Source: JAWWBN01 sp033720955 (GTDB lineage Bacteria; Acidobacteriota; Thermoanaerobaculia; Multivoradales; JAHEKO01). Taken from it: a DNA stretch of 11,888 bases. Position 1 is the stretch's first letter; every line of letters starts with the position of its first letter. A program made the translations under genes and the position numbers. The notes under the pieces were generated by a model. The model was not told the origin of the DNA. It saw only the letters and a list, made by a program, of their open reading frames with translations, and searched no databases. The DNA is taken from contig JAWWBN010000099.1 of NCBI GenBank assembly GCA_033720955.1, positions 1 through 11,888 of the forward strand. The letters run 5' to 3'. This document shows, piece after piece, positions 1 to 7,181 of this stretch.

Positions 1-478
1 CGTCTTCCCCGCCGCCGCCGGCCGCGTCCACCCCCGCTTCCGCACCCCCCACGTGGCCCTCGTCGCCAGCGGGCTGGTCTCGACGGCGGGGATCGCCGGC
101 AGCCATCTGGCGGGCGACTTCTTTCTCGGCGTGGACATTTTGGTGACGTCCATGCTGGTGAACTTCCTTCTCATCTCGCTCTCGGTGCTCGCCCTGCCAC
201 GCCGCAACCCGGCGCTGGCGGCGCGGATCACCGTGCTGCGCGGCTCCCGGCTGCGGCCGGCGCTGATGGCGGCCGGCTCGGCTCTGCTGGCGGTCTTCCT
301 CGCCGTCCACCTGATCAAGGACCTGCGCGCGCCCGTGGACGCCTGGTACTTCCGCTCGACCTGGCTCTGGCTCGGGGTCATGGTGGTCGCCTCGCTGGTC
401 TACGCCCGCGAGGTCCGCCGGCTGCGCCGCCGCGGCGTCGATCTCGAGCGGCTGTTCTCGGAGCTGCCGCCCGGATGA
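1..478 (+). CDS. APC-family amino-acid permease, C-terminal part (5' end outside window)
   Basis: The reading frame is open from position 2 through the left edge, so only about the last 158 residues of an integral membrane transporter are present. The visible start reads VFPAAAGRVHPRFRTPHVAL, a juxtamembrane loop typical of amino acid-polyamine-organocation (APC) permeases. About four hydrophobic segments follow: VALVASGLVSTAGIAG, the stretch from FFLGVDILVTSM to LLISLSVLAL, ALMAAGSALLAVFLAVHLI, and TWLWLGVMVVASLVYA. The protein ends in a basic cytoplasmic tail (REVRRLRRRGVDLERLF). This is the usual end of an APC carrier; the substrate cannot be told. Internal GTG or ATG codons are not real starts, because the family is much longer. 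The stop overlaps the start of the next gene (ATGA at 475-478), which implies translational coupling with the aldo/keto reductase-RidA gene. Confidence 0.8.
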   Translation, partial: VFPAAAGRVHPRFRTPHVALVASGLVSTAGIAGSHLAGDFFLGVDILVTSMLVNFLLISLSVLALPRRNPALAARITVLRGSRLRPALMAAGSALLAVFLAVHLIKDLRAPVDAWYFRSTWLWLGVMVVASLVYAREVRRLRRRGVDLERLFSELPPG

Positions 479-1956
479 GCCCCGCGGCCGAGACGCCGGT
501 CGAGCGCATCGCGCTCGCCCCCGGGCTCGAGATCTCCCGGGTCGTCACCGGGCTCTGGCAGGTCGCCGACATGGAGCGGGCGTCGGGCCGGCTGGACCTC
601 CACGCCACGGCGCGGGAGCTGGCGCCCTACGTCGAGGCCGGTCTGACGACCTTCGACGTGGCCGACCACTACGGCTCGGCCGAGGAGATCGTAGGCGCCC
701 TCGCGAGGGCGGAGGGGCGGCGGCCCGAGGCGCTCACCAAGTGGGTCCCCCAGCCCGGCCCGGTCGCCGCGGCCCAGGTGCGGGAGGCGGTCGAGCGCTC
801 CCTCCGCCGGCTCGACACCGACGCCATCGACCTGCTGCAGTTCCACGCCTGGAGCTACTCCGACCCCGCCTGGCTGGACGCCCTCTACGCCCTGGACGAC
901 CTGCGGCGCGAGGGCAGGATCCGTCACCTGGGGCTGACCAACTTCGACACCGCCCATCTCCGCGTGGTGCTCGAGAGCGGCATCCCGGTGGTCTCCAACC
1001 AGGTCTGCTACTCCCTGCTCGACCAACGCCCCCGCAACGCGATGACCGAGCTCTGCCGCGCCCGCGGCGTGGCTCTCCTGGCCTACGGCACGCTGGCCGG
1101 AGGCCTGCTCACCGAGCGCTACCTCGGCGCGCCCGACCAGTCGGTCGAGGAGATGGGGACCTGGTCCAAGATGAAGTACCGGCGGTTCCTCGAGCAGGCC
1201 GGGGGCTGGCCGGCGCTCCAGCGGCTCCTGGCCGCCCTGGCGCCGATCGCCCGCCGCCACGGCGTCTCCGTGGCCGCCGTCGCCACCCGGTTCATCCTGG
1301 AGCGGCCGGCGGTGGCGGCGGTCATCGTCGGCGCGCGTCCCGGCGAGAGCGACCACCTCGCCGCGAACCGCCGGCTGACCGGCTTCGCGCTGGCCGCCGG
1401 CGACCGGGCCGCCATCGAAGCGGCCCTGGCCGAGCTCCAGGCGATCCCCGGAGATTGCGGGGACGAGTACCGGAGGCCCCCCTACCTGACCGCCTCCGGA
1501 GACCTCAGCCACCACCTGGACGTCGTGCCGCCCCCCTATCGCCCGCGGGAGGACGAGGACGGCCGCCTGCGGGTCTCGAGCGGCACCCCGTGGGAGGAGT
1601 GGGCGGGCTACAGCCGCGCCATCCGGGTGGGCGACCGGATCCTGGTCTCGGGCACCACCGCCACCCACGGCGGACGCCGGATCGGGGGCGACGATCCCGT
1701 CGCGCAGGCCCACTTCGTCATCGACAAGATCGAGGCCGCCCTCCGGTCCCTCGGCGGCCGGCTGGAGGAGGTCGTCCGCACCCGGGTCTTCGTCGCCCGG
1801 CTCTCGGACTGGGAGGCCGTCGCCCGCGTGCACGGCGAGCGGTTCGGCCGCATCCGGCCCGTCAACACCCTGGTGGAGGCGCGCCTGATCGACGACGGAT
1901 ACCTGGTCGAGATCGAGGCCGAGGCCGTCGTGACCGGGTCGCGGGCTCGCCCGTGA
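475..1956 (+). CDS. Aldo/keto reductase fused to a C-terminal RidA/YjgF-like domain
   Basis: This 493-residue protein has two domains. Residues about 17-325 form an NADPH-type aldo/keto reductase TIM barrel. The catalytic tetrad is visible with normal spacing: D61 and Y66 in FDVADHYG, K89 in LTKW, H124 in LLQFHAW. Other family signatures are GLTNFD (153-158), SNQVCYSLLD (174-183) and the late cofactor segment IVGARPGESDHLAANRR. Residues about 355-490 form a RidA/YjgF/UK114 domain (SRAIRVGDRILVSGTTATH, then a final VEARLIDDGYLVEIEAEAVV). RidA proteins deaminate reactive enamine/imine intermediates using an arginine before the last strand; here the equivalent place reads RPVNTLVEA, with N464 instead, so imine deaminase activity is doubtful. 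The start is fixed by the ATGA overlap with the permease, and the stop overlaps the GTG of the tatD-like gene. Substrate unknown. Reductase identity is secure; the function of the fusion is not. Confidence 0.9.
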   Translation: MSPAAETPVERIALAPGLEISRVVTGLWQVADMERASGRLDLHATARELAPYVEAGLTTFDVADHYGSAEEIVGALARAEGRRPEALTKWVPQPGPVAAAQVREAVERSLRRLDTDAIDLLQFHAWSYSDPAWLDALYALDDLRREGRIRHLGLTNFDTAHLRVVLESGIPVVSNQVCYSLLDQRPRNAMTELCRARGVALLAYGTLAGGLLTERYLGAPDQSVEEMGTWSKMKYRRFLEQAGGWPALQRLLAALAPIARRHGVSVAAVATRFILERPAVAAVIVGARPGESDHLAANRRLTGFALAAGDRAAIEAALAELQAIPGDCGDEYRRPPYLTASGDLSHHLDVVPPPYRPREDEDGRLRVSSGTPWEEWAGYSRAIRVGDRILVSGTTATHGGRRIGGDDPVAQAHFVIDKIEAALRSLGGRLEEVVRTRVFVARLSDWEAVARVHGERFGRIRPVNTLVEARLIDDGYLVEIEAEAVVTGSRARP

Positions 1957-2765
1957 GCGACGCCGTGCCGGATCCGCCCGCCCGCATCGGCCTGGTGGAC
2001 TCGCACTGCCACCTCCACCTCCTGGCGCCCGGGGAGCGCGAGCGGGCGCTGGACCACGCCCGCGAGCGCGGCGTGGAGGGCTTCCTGGTGCCCGCCCTCC
2101 ACCTCGACGACGCCGAGACGCTCTACCGGCTGGCCGAGGCCCACCCCGACCTCTGGATCGCGGTGGGCGTCCACCCCCACGAGGCCAGCCGCTGGCGCGA
2201 CGGCGACGCCCGCCGCCTGCGGGCGCTCCTCGACCATCCCTCGGTGGTGGCGGTCGGCGAGTGCGGTCTCGACTACCACTACGACCGCTCGCCGCGGCCG
2301 CAGCAGCGCCGGGCGCTGGCGGAGCAGTGGGAGGTCGCCGTGGACGCGCGTCTGCCGGCCATCGTCCACAACCGCGACAGCGACGCCGACATGCTCGCCC
2401 TCTTCGGCCGTCGGGCCTTCGCCGGTCTGCGCGCCGTCTTCCACTCCTACTGCGCGGGCGGCGAGATGGCGCGCGCCCTCCTGGCGCGCCCGGGGATCTA
2501 TCTCGGCCTCTCCGGCATGGTCACCTTCCCCGCCGCCCACAACGTCCGCGAAGTGCTGGGGCTCGTCCCGCCCGAGCGGCTCCTGGTCGAGACCGACACG
2601 CCCTACCTGGCGCCCGTCCCCCACCGAGGCCGCCCCAACCAGCCCGCCTGGGTGGTCGAAGTGGCCGCCCGCGTCGCCGCCGAGCTGGATCTCCCGCCGC
2701 CGGAGCTGCACCGTCGGACCGGCCGCGCCTTTCTCTCCCTCTTCGACCGGGCTCGCCCGGCGTGA
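1953..2765 (+). CDS. tatD: TatD-family metal-dependent hydrolase (3'-5' DNase type)
   Basis: This 270-residue protein is the normal length for TatD/YcfH enzymes, cytoplasmic metal-dependent hydrolases of the amidohydrolase fold with exonuclease activity in studied members. The ligand set is complete: H18 and H20 in DSHCHLH, E103 in VGECGLDYHY, H139 in PAIVHNRD, H164 in AVFHSY, and D215 in LVETDTPYLAP. The family C-terminus RGRPNQPAWV is also present. The frame is open far upstream, but that is GC-rich shadow sequence under the previous gene. I choose the GTG at 1953 because it overlaps the preceding stop as GTGA and places DSHCHLH about 15 residues in, as usual. It probably belongs to the permease/AKR-RidA operon. 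'TatD-family' is safer than the exact orthologue. Confidence 0.92.
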   Translation: MSDAVPDPPARIGLVDSHCHLHLLAPGERERALDHARERGVEGFLVPALHLDDAETLYRLAEAHPDLWIAVGVHPHEASRWRDGDARRLRALLDHPSVVAVGECGLDYHYDRSPRPQQRRALAEQWEVAVDARLPAIVHNRDSDADMLALFGRRAFAGLRAVFHSYCAGGEMARALLARPGIYLGLSGMVTFPAAHNVREVLGLVPPERLLVETDTPYLAPVPHRGRPNQPAWVVEVAARVAAELDLPPPELHRRTGRAFLSLFDRARPA

Positions 2766-2788
2766 CCCCCTCTCAACACCTCGCCCGA

Positions 2789-2810
2789 CGCCGATCCATC
2801 TCCCTCGGCG
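2789..2810. terminator. Small inverted repeat after tatD-like gene, possible weak terminator
   Basis: CGCCGA (2789-2794) and TCGGCG (2805-2810) form a perfect 6-bp stem with a 10-base loop, 23 bases past the tatD-like stop. No T-run follows; the next bases are AATAGACTAC. It may mark the end of the first operon, but in DNA this GC-rich a 6-bp stem can arise by chance. Confidence 0.25.
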
Positions 2811-2863
2811 AATAGACTACGGCCTCGAGCCACCGTGCCCCGCCCCGCGGTCGCGTCTTCCGA

Positions 2864-4177
2864 ATGAACCTCATCTCCCAGCTCAACCTCTGGTTCATCG
2901 GCCCGCCCGAGTACAAGGAGTACCGTCTCAACGGACGCTGGATGGTCCCTTTCGAGCCGCTCCTGGGCTACACCTCCAGCCACGACCTCGAGGTCCTGCT
3001 GCAGGAGATGGAGTGGCTCCACCGCTACACCGGACGCGACGGCTCGAACTTCATCTACTCTCTCGAATGGATCAAGCCGGGAGGCATCCTGGACACCAAC
3101 CTGCAGGGCACCTTTCTAAAGGCCATCACCCGCTCCCGGGCGCGCTGGTATCTTTTCTACGATCCCATCCTCGCCGTCCGCCAGCGCGGCCTGCCCGGCG
3201 AGCTCCCGATCGATTTTTCGATCCCGGAGATTCGAAAGCTGTTCTCCGACGATCTCGACTATTTGGAAAGGTACTTCTCCCACCCCCAGTACTGGAAGGT
3301 GAATGGACGGCCGGCGATGCACGTCTGGGCGGTGCCCGACGGTCTCGCCAACGTGGACGACGCCTTTCGCGAGGCCCTCGACCGCGGCATCTATCTGATC
3401 GGTGACGTCTTCGGCCGGGGCGGCGACCGCCTGCCGCCGCTCAGCGCCAAGAGCGGCTTCGTGATCGTCACGCCGGAGATGCTGGCCCACAGCAGCGACT
3501 GGACGGTGCCGGGGGCGATGCCTTTCTTTGAAAAGTACTTCACGGACCGCGGCGGCCTCGACCTGATCCCCGCCTTCTCCTGCCAGTACGACGACACGGA
3601 GTTCATGGCCGCGCTGCCGCCGGCCGAGAGTCGCGCGCCGATCCGCGTGCTGGCCCGGGACCGCGGCGAGATCGAGGATTTCCTCCGTCTGGCCCAGCGC
3701 CACGCCGCGCCGATCGCCGACGGCGACCGCTACATCTTCTGCGGCACGATCGACAACTGGGCGGAAGGCACCACCCTGCTCCCCACCAAGCGCTCCGACC
3801 CCCCGTTCTGGGACATCCGGGGGCGGAGCCGCCGCATCGGCTTCTATCACTTCGAGCACCTGGCCGCCCTGCGCGAGGTCCTCTTCCCCGAGGTGGCGCC
3901 GTACCAGGGACCGCGTCTGGAGGCGGGCCGGCGGGGGCGCTCGGTCCTCTTCCACGACTGCGACCGGATGGGGCGGCTGCGTCTGTCGGGCCGCGGCGTC
4001 GCGGCTCTGGCGAACCCGCCGGAGTGGAGCACCGGGAGCGGGATCAGCGAGCGCTTCGGCTCCCGTCGCCGCTGGCGCCCGCGCTGGAAGGAGGGCGCCA
4101 GCCCGGCGCCGCTGCGGCTGAGATTCCGCAACCTCGACGGGCGCGTGGCCCGGCTGCGGCTGGAGCCCGGGGGATGA
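2864..4177 (+). CDS. GH99/WbsX-like glycan-active protein (hypothetical)
   Basis: This 437-residue protein has features of the GH99-like/WbsX group, TIM-barrel proteins found in carbohydrate processing and O-antigen clusters. The clues are YFSHPQYWKVNGRPAMHVWA (137-156), matching the family pattern 'YF.HP.Y.K..GRP', and TIDNWAEGTTLLPT (295-308), matching the late 'N.W.EG..L.P' motif, followed by the IGFYHFEHLAALREVL helix. Residues 345-437 are a separate Arg-rich tail, perhaps a small beta domain (RRRWRPRWKEG, LRLRFRNLDGRVARLRLE). There is no signal peptide, so the barrel appears cytoplasmic. The start is the ATG at 2864: an in-frame TAG at 2813 limits upstream extension, and no clear ribosome-binding site is visible. 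Its stop overlaps the next gene as ATGA, so the two are probably made together. Whether it is a hydrolase or a transferase cannot be settled from sequence alone. The stretch at 3110-3270 is visibly less GC-rich than its surroundings. Confidence 0.7.
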   Translation: MNLISQLNLWFIGPPEYKEYRLNGRWMVPFEPLLGYTSSHDLEVLLQEMEWLHRYTGRDGSNFIYSLEWIKPGGILDTNLQGTFLKAITRSRARWYLFYDPILAVRQRGLPGELPIDFSIPEIRKLFSDDLDYLERYFSHPQYWKVNGRPAMHVWAVPDGLANVDDAFREALDRGIYLIGDVFGRGGDRLPPLSAKSGFVIVTPEMLAHSSDWTVPGAMPFFEKYFTDRGGLDLIPAFSCQYDDTEFMAALPPAESRAPIRVLARDRGEIEDFLRLAQRHAAPIADGDRYIFCGTIDNWAEGTTLLPTKRSDPPFWDIRGRSRRIGFYHFEHLAALREVLFPEVAPYQGPRLEAGRRGRSVLFHDCDRMGRLRLSGRGVAALANPPEWSTGSGISERFGSRRRWRPRWKEGASPAPLRLRFRNLDGRVARLRLEPGG

Positions 4178-4644
4178 CGCGGCCCACCCGGCGCGAGCTG
4201 GTGCTCTCCGCTCTGGGGCTGGCCGGCCTGGGCCTCGCGACCCGACCGTCCCTCTCCCTGCCCTCGCCGGACGCCGATCTTCCGGCCGCCCGGGCGGCGG
4301 CGGAGCGGCTCCTGGCCCACCTGGACCGGGGTGGTCTTCCCGCCCGGACGCAGCTCTCCGTCCAAGTCGATGCCGGGACCTTTCGCCTGTCGGTCGCGGA
4401 CGAGGAGGGCGTGCTGGTTCTGGCCGGCGCCGACGGCCGGATCCGCCGGGTCTCCTACCTCGACGCCCGGCGGGAGCGGAGGCGTTTCGACACCCTCGCG
4501 ACGCTGGCGGAGGGACGGCTGCAGCGAGCCTCCTCCTCCCTGCTCGCCTCGCGGCGCATCGCGCCCCGGCCCGCCGCCGCCGGCGCCCTGAGCCCGATCT
4601 ACGCGACCCTCGCCCGGCGCCTCCTCGCCTTTCCGCCACGCTGA
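4174..4644 (+). CDS. Small exported protein with Tat-like signal, unknown function
   Basis: This 156-residue protein is not recognised. It opens with TRPTRRELVLSALGLAGLGL, a twin-arginine pair followed by a hydrophobic run, which resembles a Tat signal peptide ending around residue 25-30. The mature part has an Ala/Arg-rich helix (about 37-52), a beta-rich stretch (TQLSVQVDAGTFRLSVADEEGVLVLAGAD split across 59-87, then IRRVSYLD) and a helical, basic C-terminus. There is no cysteine anywhere, so it is neither a lipoprotein nor heme-binding. I take the ATG at 4174 because it overlaps the previous stop as ATGA and puts the RR motif at the extreme N-terminus; the open frame upstream lies under the GH99-like gene. 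Coupling to that gene suggests a shared task, but the two would act in different compartments. Confidence 0.7.
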   Translation: MTRPTRRELVLSALGLAGLGLATRPSLSLPSPDADLPAARAAAERLLAHLDRGGLPARTQLSVQVDAGTFRLSVADEEGVLVLAGADGRIRRVSYLDARRERRRFDTLATLAEGRLQRASSSLLASRRIAPRPAAAGALSPIYATLARRLLAFPPR

Positions 4645-4661
4645 CAGCGGCCGGCCCGCTG
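4645..4661. terminator. Hairpin directly after the Tat-protein stop codon
   Basis: CAGCGG (4645-4650) and CCGCTG (4656-4661) form a perfect 6-bp stem with loop CCGGC, starting at the first base after the stop codon. No T-run follows. It fills half of the 34-base gap before phoH and may slow or end transcription, or it may only protect the upstream mRNA end. Confidence 0.3.
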
Positions 4662-4678
4662 CCGTAACCTAGGGGGCG

Positions 4679-6004
4679 ATGTCACCGACGCCGACCAAGA
4701 TCTTCGTCCTCGACACCTCCGTCATCCTCTACGACGCCCACGCCTTCACCTCCTTCGAGGAGCACGACGTCGCCATCCCGATCACGGTCCTCGAGGAGCT
4801 CGACCGGTTCAAGAAGGGCGAAGGGGTGATCAACCTGCAGGCGCGGGGCTTCCTGCGCGAGATCGACCGCCTGTCGGAGCGCGCCGACATCCGCGACTGG
4901 ATCCCGATGAACGGGAGCGCGCGGGGCCGCTTCCGGGTCATCGGCGACGAGGGCGCCGAGCGAGACGCCGCCGAGGTCTTCGGCCGGCGCTCGGAGGACC
5001 ACCAGATCCTCAACGCCGCGATGGGGCTGGTGAGCGTGGAGAGGTCGCGCCGGGTGGTTCTCGTGAGCAAGGACATCAACCTGCGCATCAAGGCCCGCAG
5101 CCTGGGTCTGCCGGCGGAGGACTACGAGAACGTCCGGATCAGCGACCTCCGGCTGGTCTACGGCGGCTCCAGCGAGAGAGAGGTCGGGGACGACCTGGTG
5201 GACCGGCTCTACCAGCGGAGCGCCGTGGAGGTCGAGGAGCTGCCGGGGGAGACTCCGGAGCCCAACCACTACCTGATCCTGCGCGGCGCCTCGAAGAGCG
5301 GCCTGGCCTTCCACAACCCCGCCACACGGCAGATCGAGCGCGTCCGCCGGCGCACCGCGCAGGGCATCTCCCCCCGCAACGCCGAGCAGACCTTCGCCCT
5401 CCACGCCCTGCTCTCCGAGGAGATCCCGCTGGTGAGCATCAGCGGACCGGCGGGAACCGGCAAGACGCTGCTGGCGCTCGCCGGCGCCCTCGCGCAGAGC
5501 CGCAGCTACCGGCAGATCTACCTCACCCGCCCCGTGGTCCCCCTGTCCAACCGCGACCTGGGCTACCTCCCCGGGGACATCGACTCCAAGATCAGCCCGT
5601 ACATGCAGCCGCTCTGGGACAACCTCGGGTTGATCAAGAGCCAGTACAAGCAGAGCGACCGGGAGTTCCGCCGGATCGACGAGATGCTGGAGAGCGACAA
5701 GCTGCACGTGCTGCCCCTGGCCTACATCCGCGGCCGCAGCCTCTCGCACATCTTCTTCATCGTGGACGAAGCCCAGAACCTGACGCCGCACGAGATCAAG
5801 ACGATCATCACGCGGGCCGGCGAGGGAACCAAGATCGTCTTCACCGGCGACATCTTCCAGATCGACACGCCGTACCTCGACTCGCACAGCAACGGTCTCT
5901 CCTACCTGATCGACAAGATCCGCGGCCATCCCCTGCACGCCCACATCCACCTCACCCGGGGCGAGCGTTCCGAGCTGGCCAACCTGGCCAGCGAGCTGCT
6001 CTAG
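4679..6004 (+). CDS. phoH: PIN-PhoH family protein: PIN nuclease domain plus PhoH-type ATPase
   Basis: This 441-residue cytoplasmic protein has the PhoH2/YlaK architecture. Residues about 7-150 are a PIN RNase domain with its acidic residues in place: D12 (FVLDTSVIL), E39/E40 (VLEELDRFKK), D107 (RSEDHQIL) and D132 (VSKDINLRIKA). Residues about 230-440 are the PhoH ATPase, related to superfamily 1 helicase cores: Walker A GPAGTGKT (256-263), TRPVVPLSNRDLGYLPGD (283-300), Walker B FFIVDEAQNLTPHE (359-372) and sensor VFTGDIFQID (387-396). Characterised PhoH2 proteins act as ATP-dependent RNA helicase/sequence-specific RNases. All key residues are present, so activity is likely; the RNA target is unknown. 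Start: the ATG at 4679 follows AGGGGG (4671-4676) with only two bases between, closer than is usual for a Shine-Dalgarno element. No antitoxin-like gene lies next to it. Confidence 0.93.
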   Translation: MSPTPTKIFVLDTSVILYDAHAFTSFEEHDVAIPITVLEELDRFKKGEGVINLQARGFLREIDRLSERADIRDWIPMNGSARGRFRVIGDEGAERDAAEVFGRRSEDHQILNAAMGLVSVERSRRVVLVSKDINLRIKARSLGLPAEDYENVRISDLRLVYGGSSEREVGDDLVDRLYQRSAVEVEELPGETPEPNHYLILRGASKSGLAFHNPATRQIERVRRRTAQGISPRNAEQTFALHALLSEEIPLVSISGPAGTGKTLLALAGALAQSRSYRQIYLTRPVVPLSNRDLGYLPGDIDSKISPYMQPLWDNLGLIKSQYKQSDREFRRIDEMLESDKLHVLPLAYIRGRSLSHIFFIVDEAQNLTPHEIKTIITRAGEGTKIVFTGDIFQIDTPYLDSHSNGLSYLIDKIRGHPLHAHIHLTRGERSELANLASELL

Positions 6005-6011
6005 CCCGGTC

Positions 6012-7067
6012 TCAGGCGGCCGCCAGCGTGCGGTCCACACGCCGCTGGGCGGCGGTGAGCGGCGACTCGTCGCGCTCGGCCGCTTCGGCGAGGATGGCGG
6101 AGAGAATCTCGCCGATCTGGTCGATCCGGCGGGCCAGGTCGTCCCCGGCCGGCACCCCCTGCCGCATCAGCGCGAAGGAGAGCGCTCCCCCGGCGTTGAG
6201 CACGTAGTCGGGCAGATAGAGGATCCCCCGCTGGTGCAGCACCTCGGCGTCGGCGTCGCTGGCGAGCTGGTTGTTGGCCGAGCCCGCCACGATGGAGCAG
6301 GCCAGCCGCGGGATCGTCTGGGGGCTCACCGTGGCGCCCACCGCGCACGGGGCGTAGATGTCGCAGGGCGTGGAGTAGACGGCCTCCGGCTCCACGACCA
6401 CCGCGTCGAGCTCGCCGGCGACCGCCCGGCAGCGCTCGGCGTCCAGGTCGCTCACCAGGAGCCGGGCGCCCGCCTTGCGAAGCCATCGCCCCAGGTGGAG
6501 ACCGACGTTGCCGACGCCCTGGATGAGCGCCGACCGGCCCCTCGCCTCGGAGGAGCCGAAGCGCTGCGCCAGCCCGGCCTCGATCCCCCGGAAGACGCCG
6601 CGGGCCGTGTACGGGCTGGGATCCACCTTCTCGCCGGTCCCCGGGTCGAAGCCCTGGACGTGGTCCGTCTCGCCGGCCACCACGCGCAGATCCTCGGTGC
6701 TGGTGCCGAGGTCCTCTCCGGTCTGGAACGCTCCCCGCAGCGCCGCGATCAGCCGACCGTAGGTGCGCAGCAGATCGTGGCGCTCGGGCCCCTCCACCGG
6801 CCGCGCGAGGGCCAGGACCGCCTTGCCGCCGCCGAAGGGCTGGTCGATGGCCGCCCACTTCCGGGTCATCGCGCTCGCCAGCCGCATGCCGTCCTCGAGC
6901 GCGTCGTCCAGCGACGGGTAGACCTTCATCCGGGAGCCGCCCGTGCAGGGCCCCAGCCGGTCGTCGTGCAGACAGATGAACACCCACGCCCCGGTCGGCG
7001 CGTGGTGGGCCGTCACCACGCCGCGCCCGCTCCAGCTCGCGATCCTCTCCGTCAGATCTGCCGTCAT
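6012..7067 (-). CDS. Leu/Phe/Glu/Val dehydrogenase family protein (leucine dehydrogenase-like)
   Basis: This 351-residue enzyme matches the small amino-acid dehydrogenases (leucine, valine or phenylalanine dehydrogenase) that reversibly convert a branched or aromatic amino acid to its 2-oxo acid and ammonia with NAD+. Visible family residues are K70 in AMTRKWA (substrate carboxylate), catalytic K82 in PFGGGKAVLAL, D119 in TGEDLGTSTEDL, the Rossmann loop IQGVGNVG (182-189) followed by the cofactor acid D207 in LLVSD, and AGSANNQLA (261-269). Length and residue spacing match Bacillus leucine dehydrogenase closely. Start: the ATG at 7067 has GGAAGGA upstream with about five bases between. Readings beginning further upstream would run under the opposite gene. 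Its stop lies 7 bases from that of phoH (convergent). A -10 TATACT with -35 TTGTCA lies upstream. Exact substrate preference is not visible. Confidence 0.9.
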   Translation of the reverse strand: MTADLTERIASWSGRGVVTAHHAPTGAWVFICLHDDRLGPCTGGSRMKVYPSLDDALEDGMRLASAMTRKWAAIDQPFGGGKAVLALARPVEGPERHDLLRTYGRLIAALRGAFQTGEDLGTSTEDLRVVAGETDHVQGFDPGTGEKVDPSPYTARGVFRGIEAGLAQRFGSSEARGRSALIQGVGNVGLHLGRWLRKAGARLLVSDLDAERCRAVAGELDAVVVEPEAVYSTPCDIYAPCAVGATVSPQTIPRLACSIVAGSANNQLASDADAEVLHQRGILYLPDYVLNAGGALSFALMRQGVPAGDDLARRIDQIGEILSAILAEAAERDESPLTAAQRRVDRTLAAA

Positions 7068-7091
7068 CGTCGTCCTTCCGAGGCGGCCCGC

Positions 7092-7122
7092 AGTATACCG
7101 GTCGCCGGGTAACTGTTGACAA
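7092..7122 (-). promoter_or_regulatory. Minus-strand sigma70-like promoter for the dehydrogenase
   Basis: Read on the minus strand, TTGTCA (7122-7117, five of six matches to the -35 consensus) and TATACT (7097-7092, five of six to the -10) are separated by 19 bases, one or two longer than ideal. The predicted start near 7085 would leave a leader of about 18 bases containing the GGAAGGA ribosome-binding site. The -35 overlaps that of the opposite promoter. Confidence 0.55.
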
Positions 7123-7144
7123 AAGCCGGGCCTCCCGCGATCAT
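7116..7144 (+). promoter_or_regulatory. Plus-strand sigma70-like promoter for the beta-barrel protein
   Basis: A perfect TTGACA (7116-7121) is followed after 17 bases by GATCAT (7139-7144), which matches the -10 consensus at four of six places including the key A2 and T6. A transcript starting near 7151 would carry AAGGAG (7168-7173), eight bases before the ATG at 7182. The -35 shares its bases with the minus-strand -35, so the two promoters probably compete or share a regulator. Confidence 0.6.
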
Positions 7145-7181
7145 CCACGTGGCGTTTCCAACGCGTGAAGGAGTTCTCAAG

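Noticed and set aside
1119..2711. Long minus-strand open frames under the AKR-RidA and TatD genes
   Set aside because: They are antisense shadows of GC-rich coding sequence; the plus-strand frames hold complete catalytic motifs.
3208..3223. Perfect GATCGA-TTTT-TCGATC hairpin inside the GH99-like gene
   Set aside because: It lies in the middle of a conserved reading frame and codes for ordinary residues; a regulatory role has no support.
6015..6024. GGCGGCCGCC palindrome at the end of the dehydrogenase gene as a shared terminator
   Set aside because: A 10-base palindrome with no loop cannot form a useful hairpin, and it encodes part of the C-terminal alanine run.
7116..7181. TTG at 7116 as start of the beta-barrel protein
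   Set aside because: Those bases form the -35 box, and the extra 22 residues would bury the signal peptide. ATG 7182 has a proper AAGGAG element.
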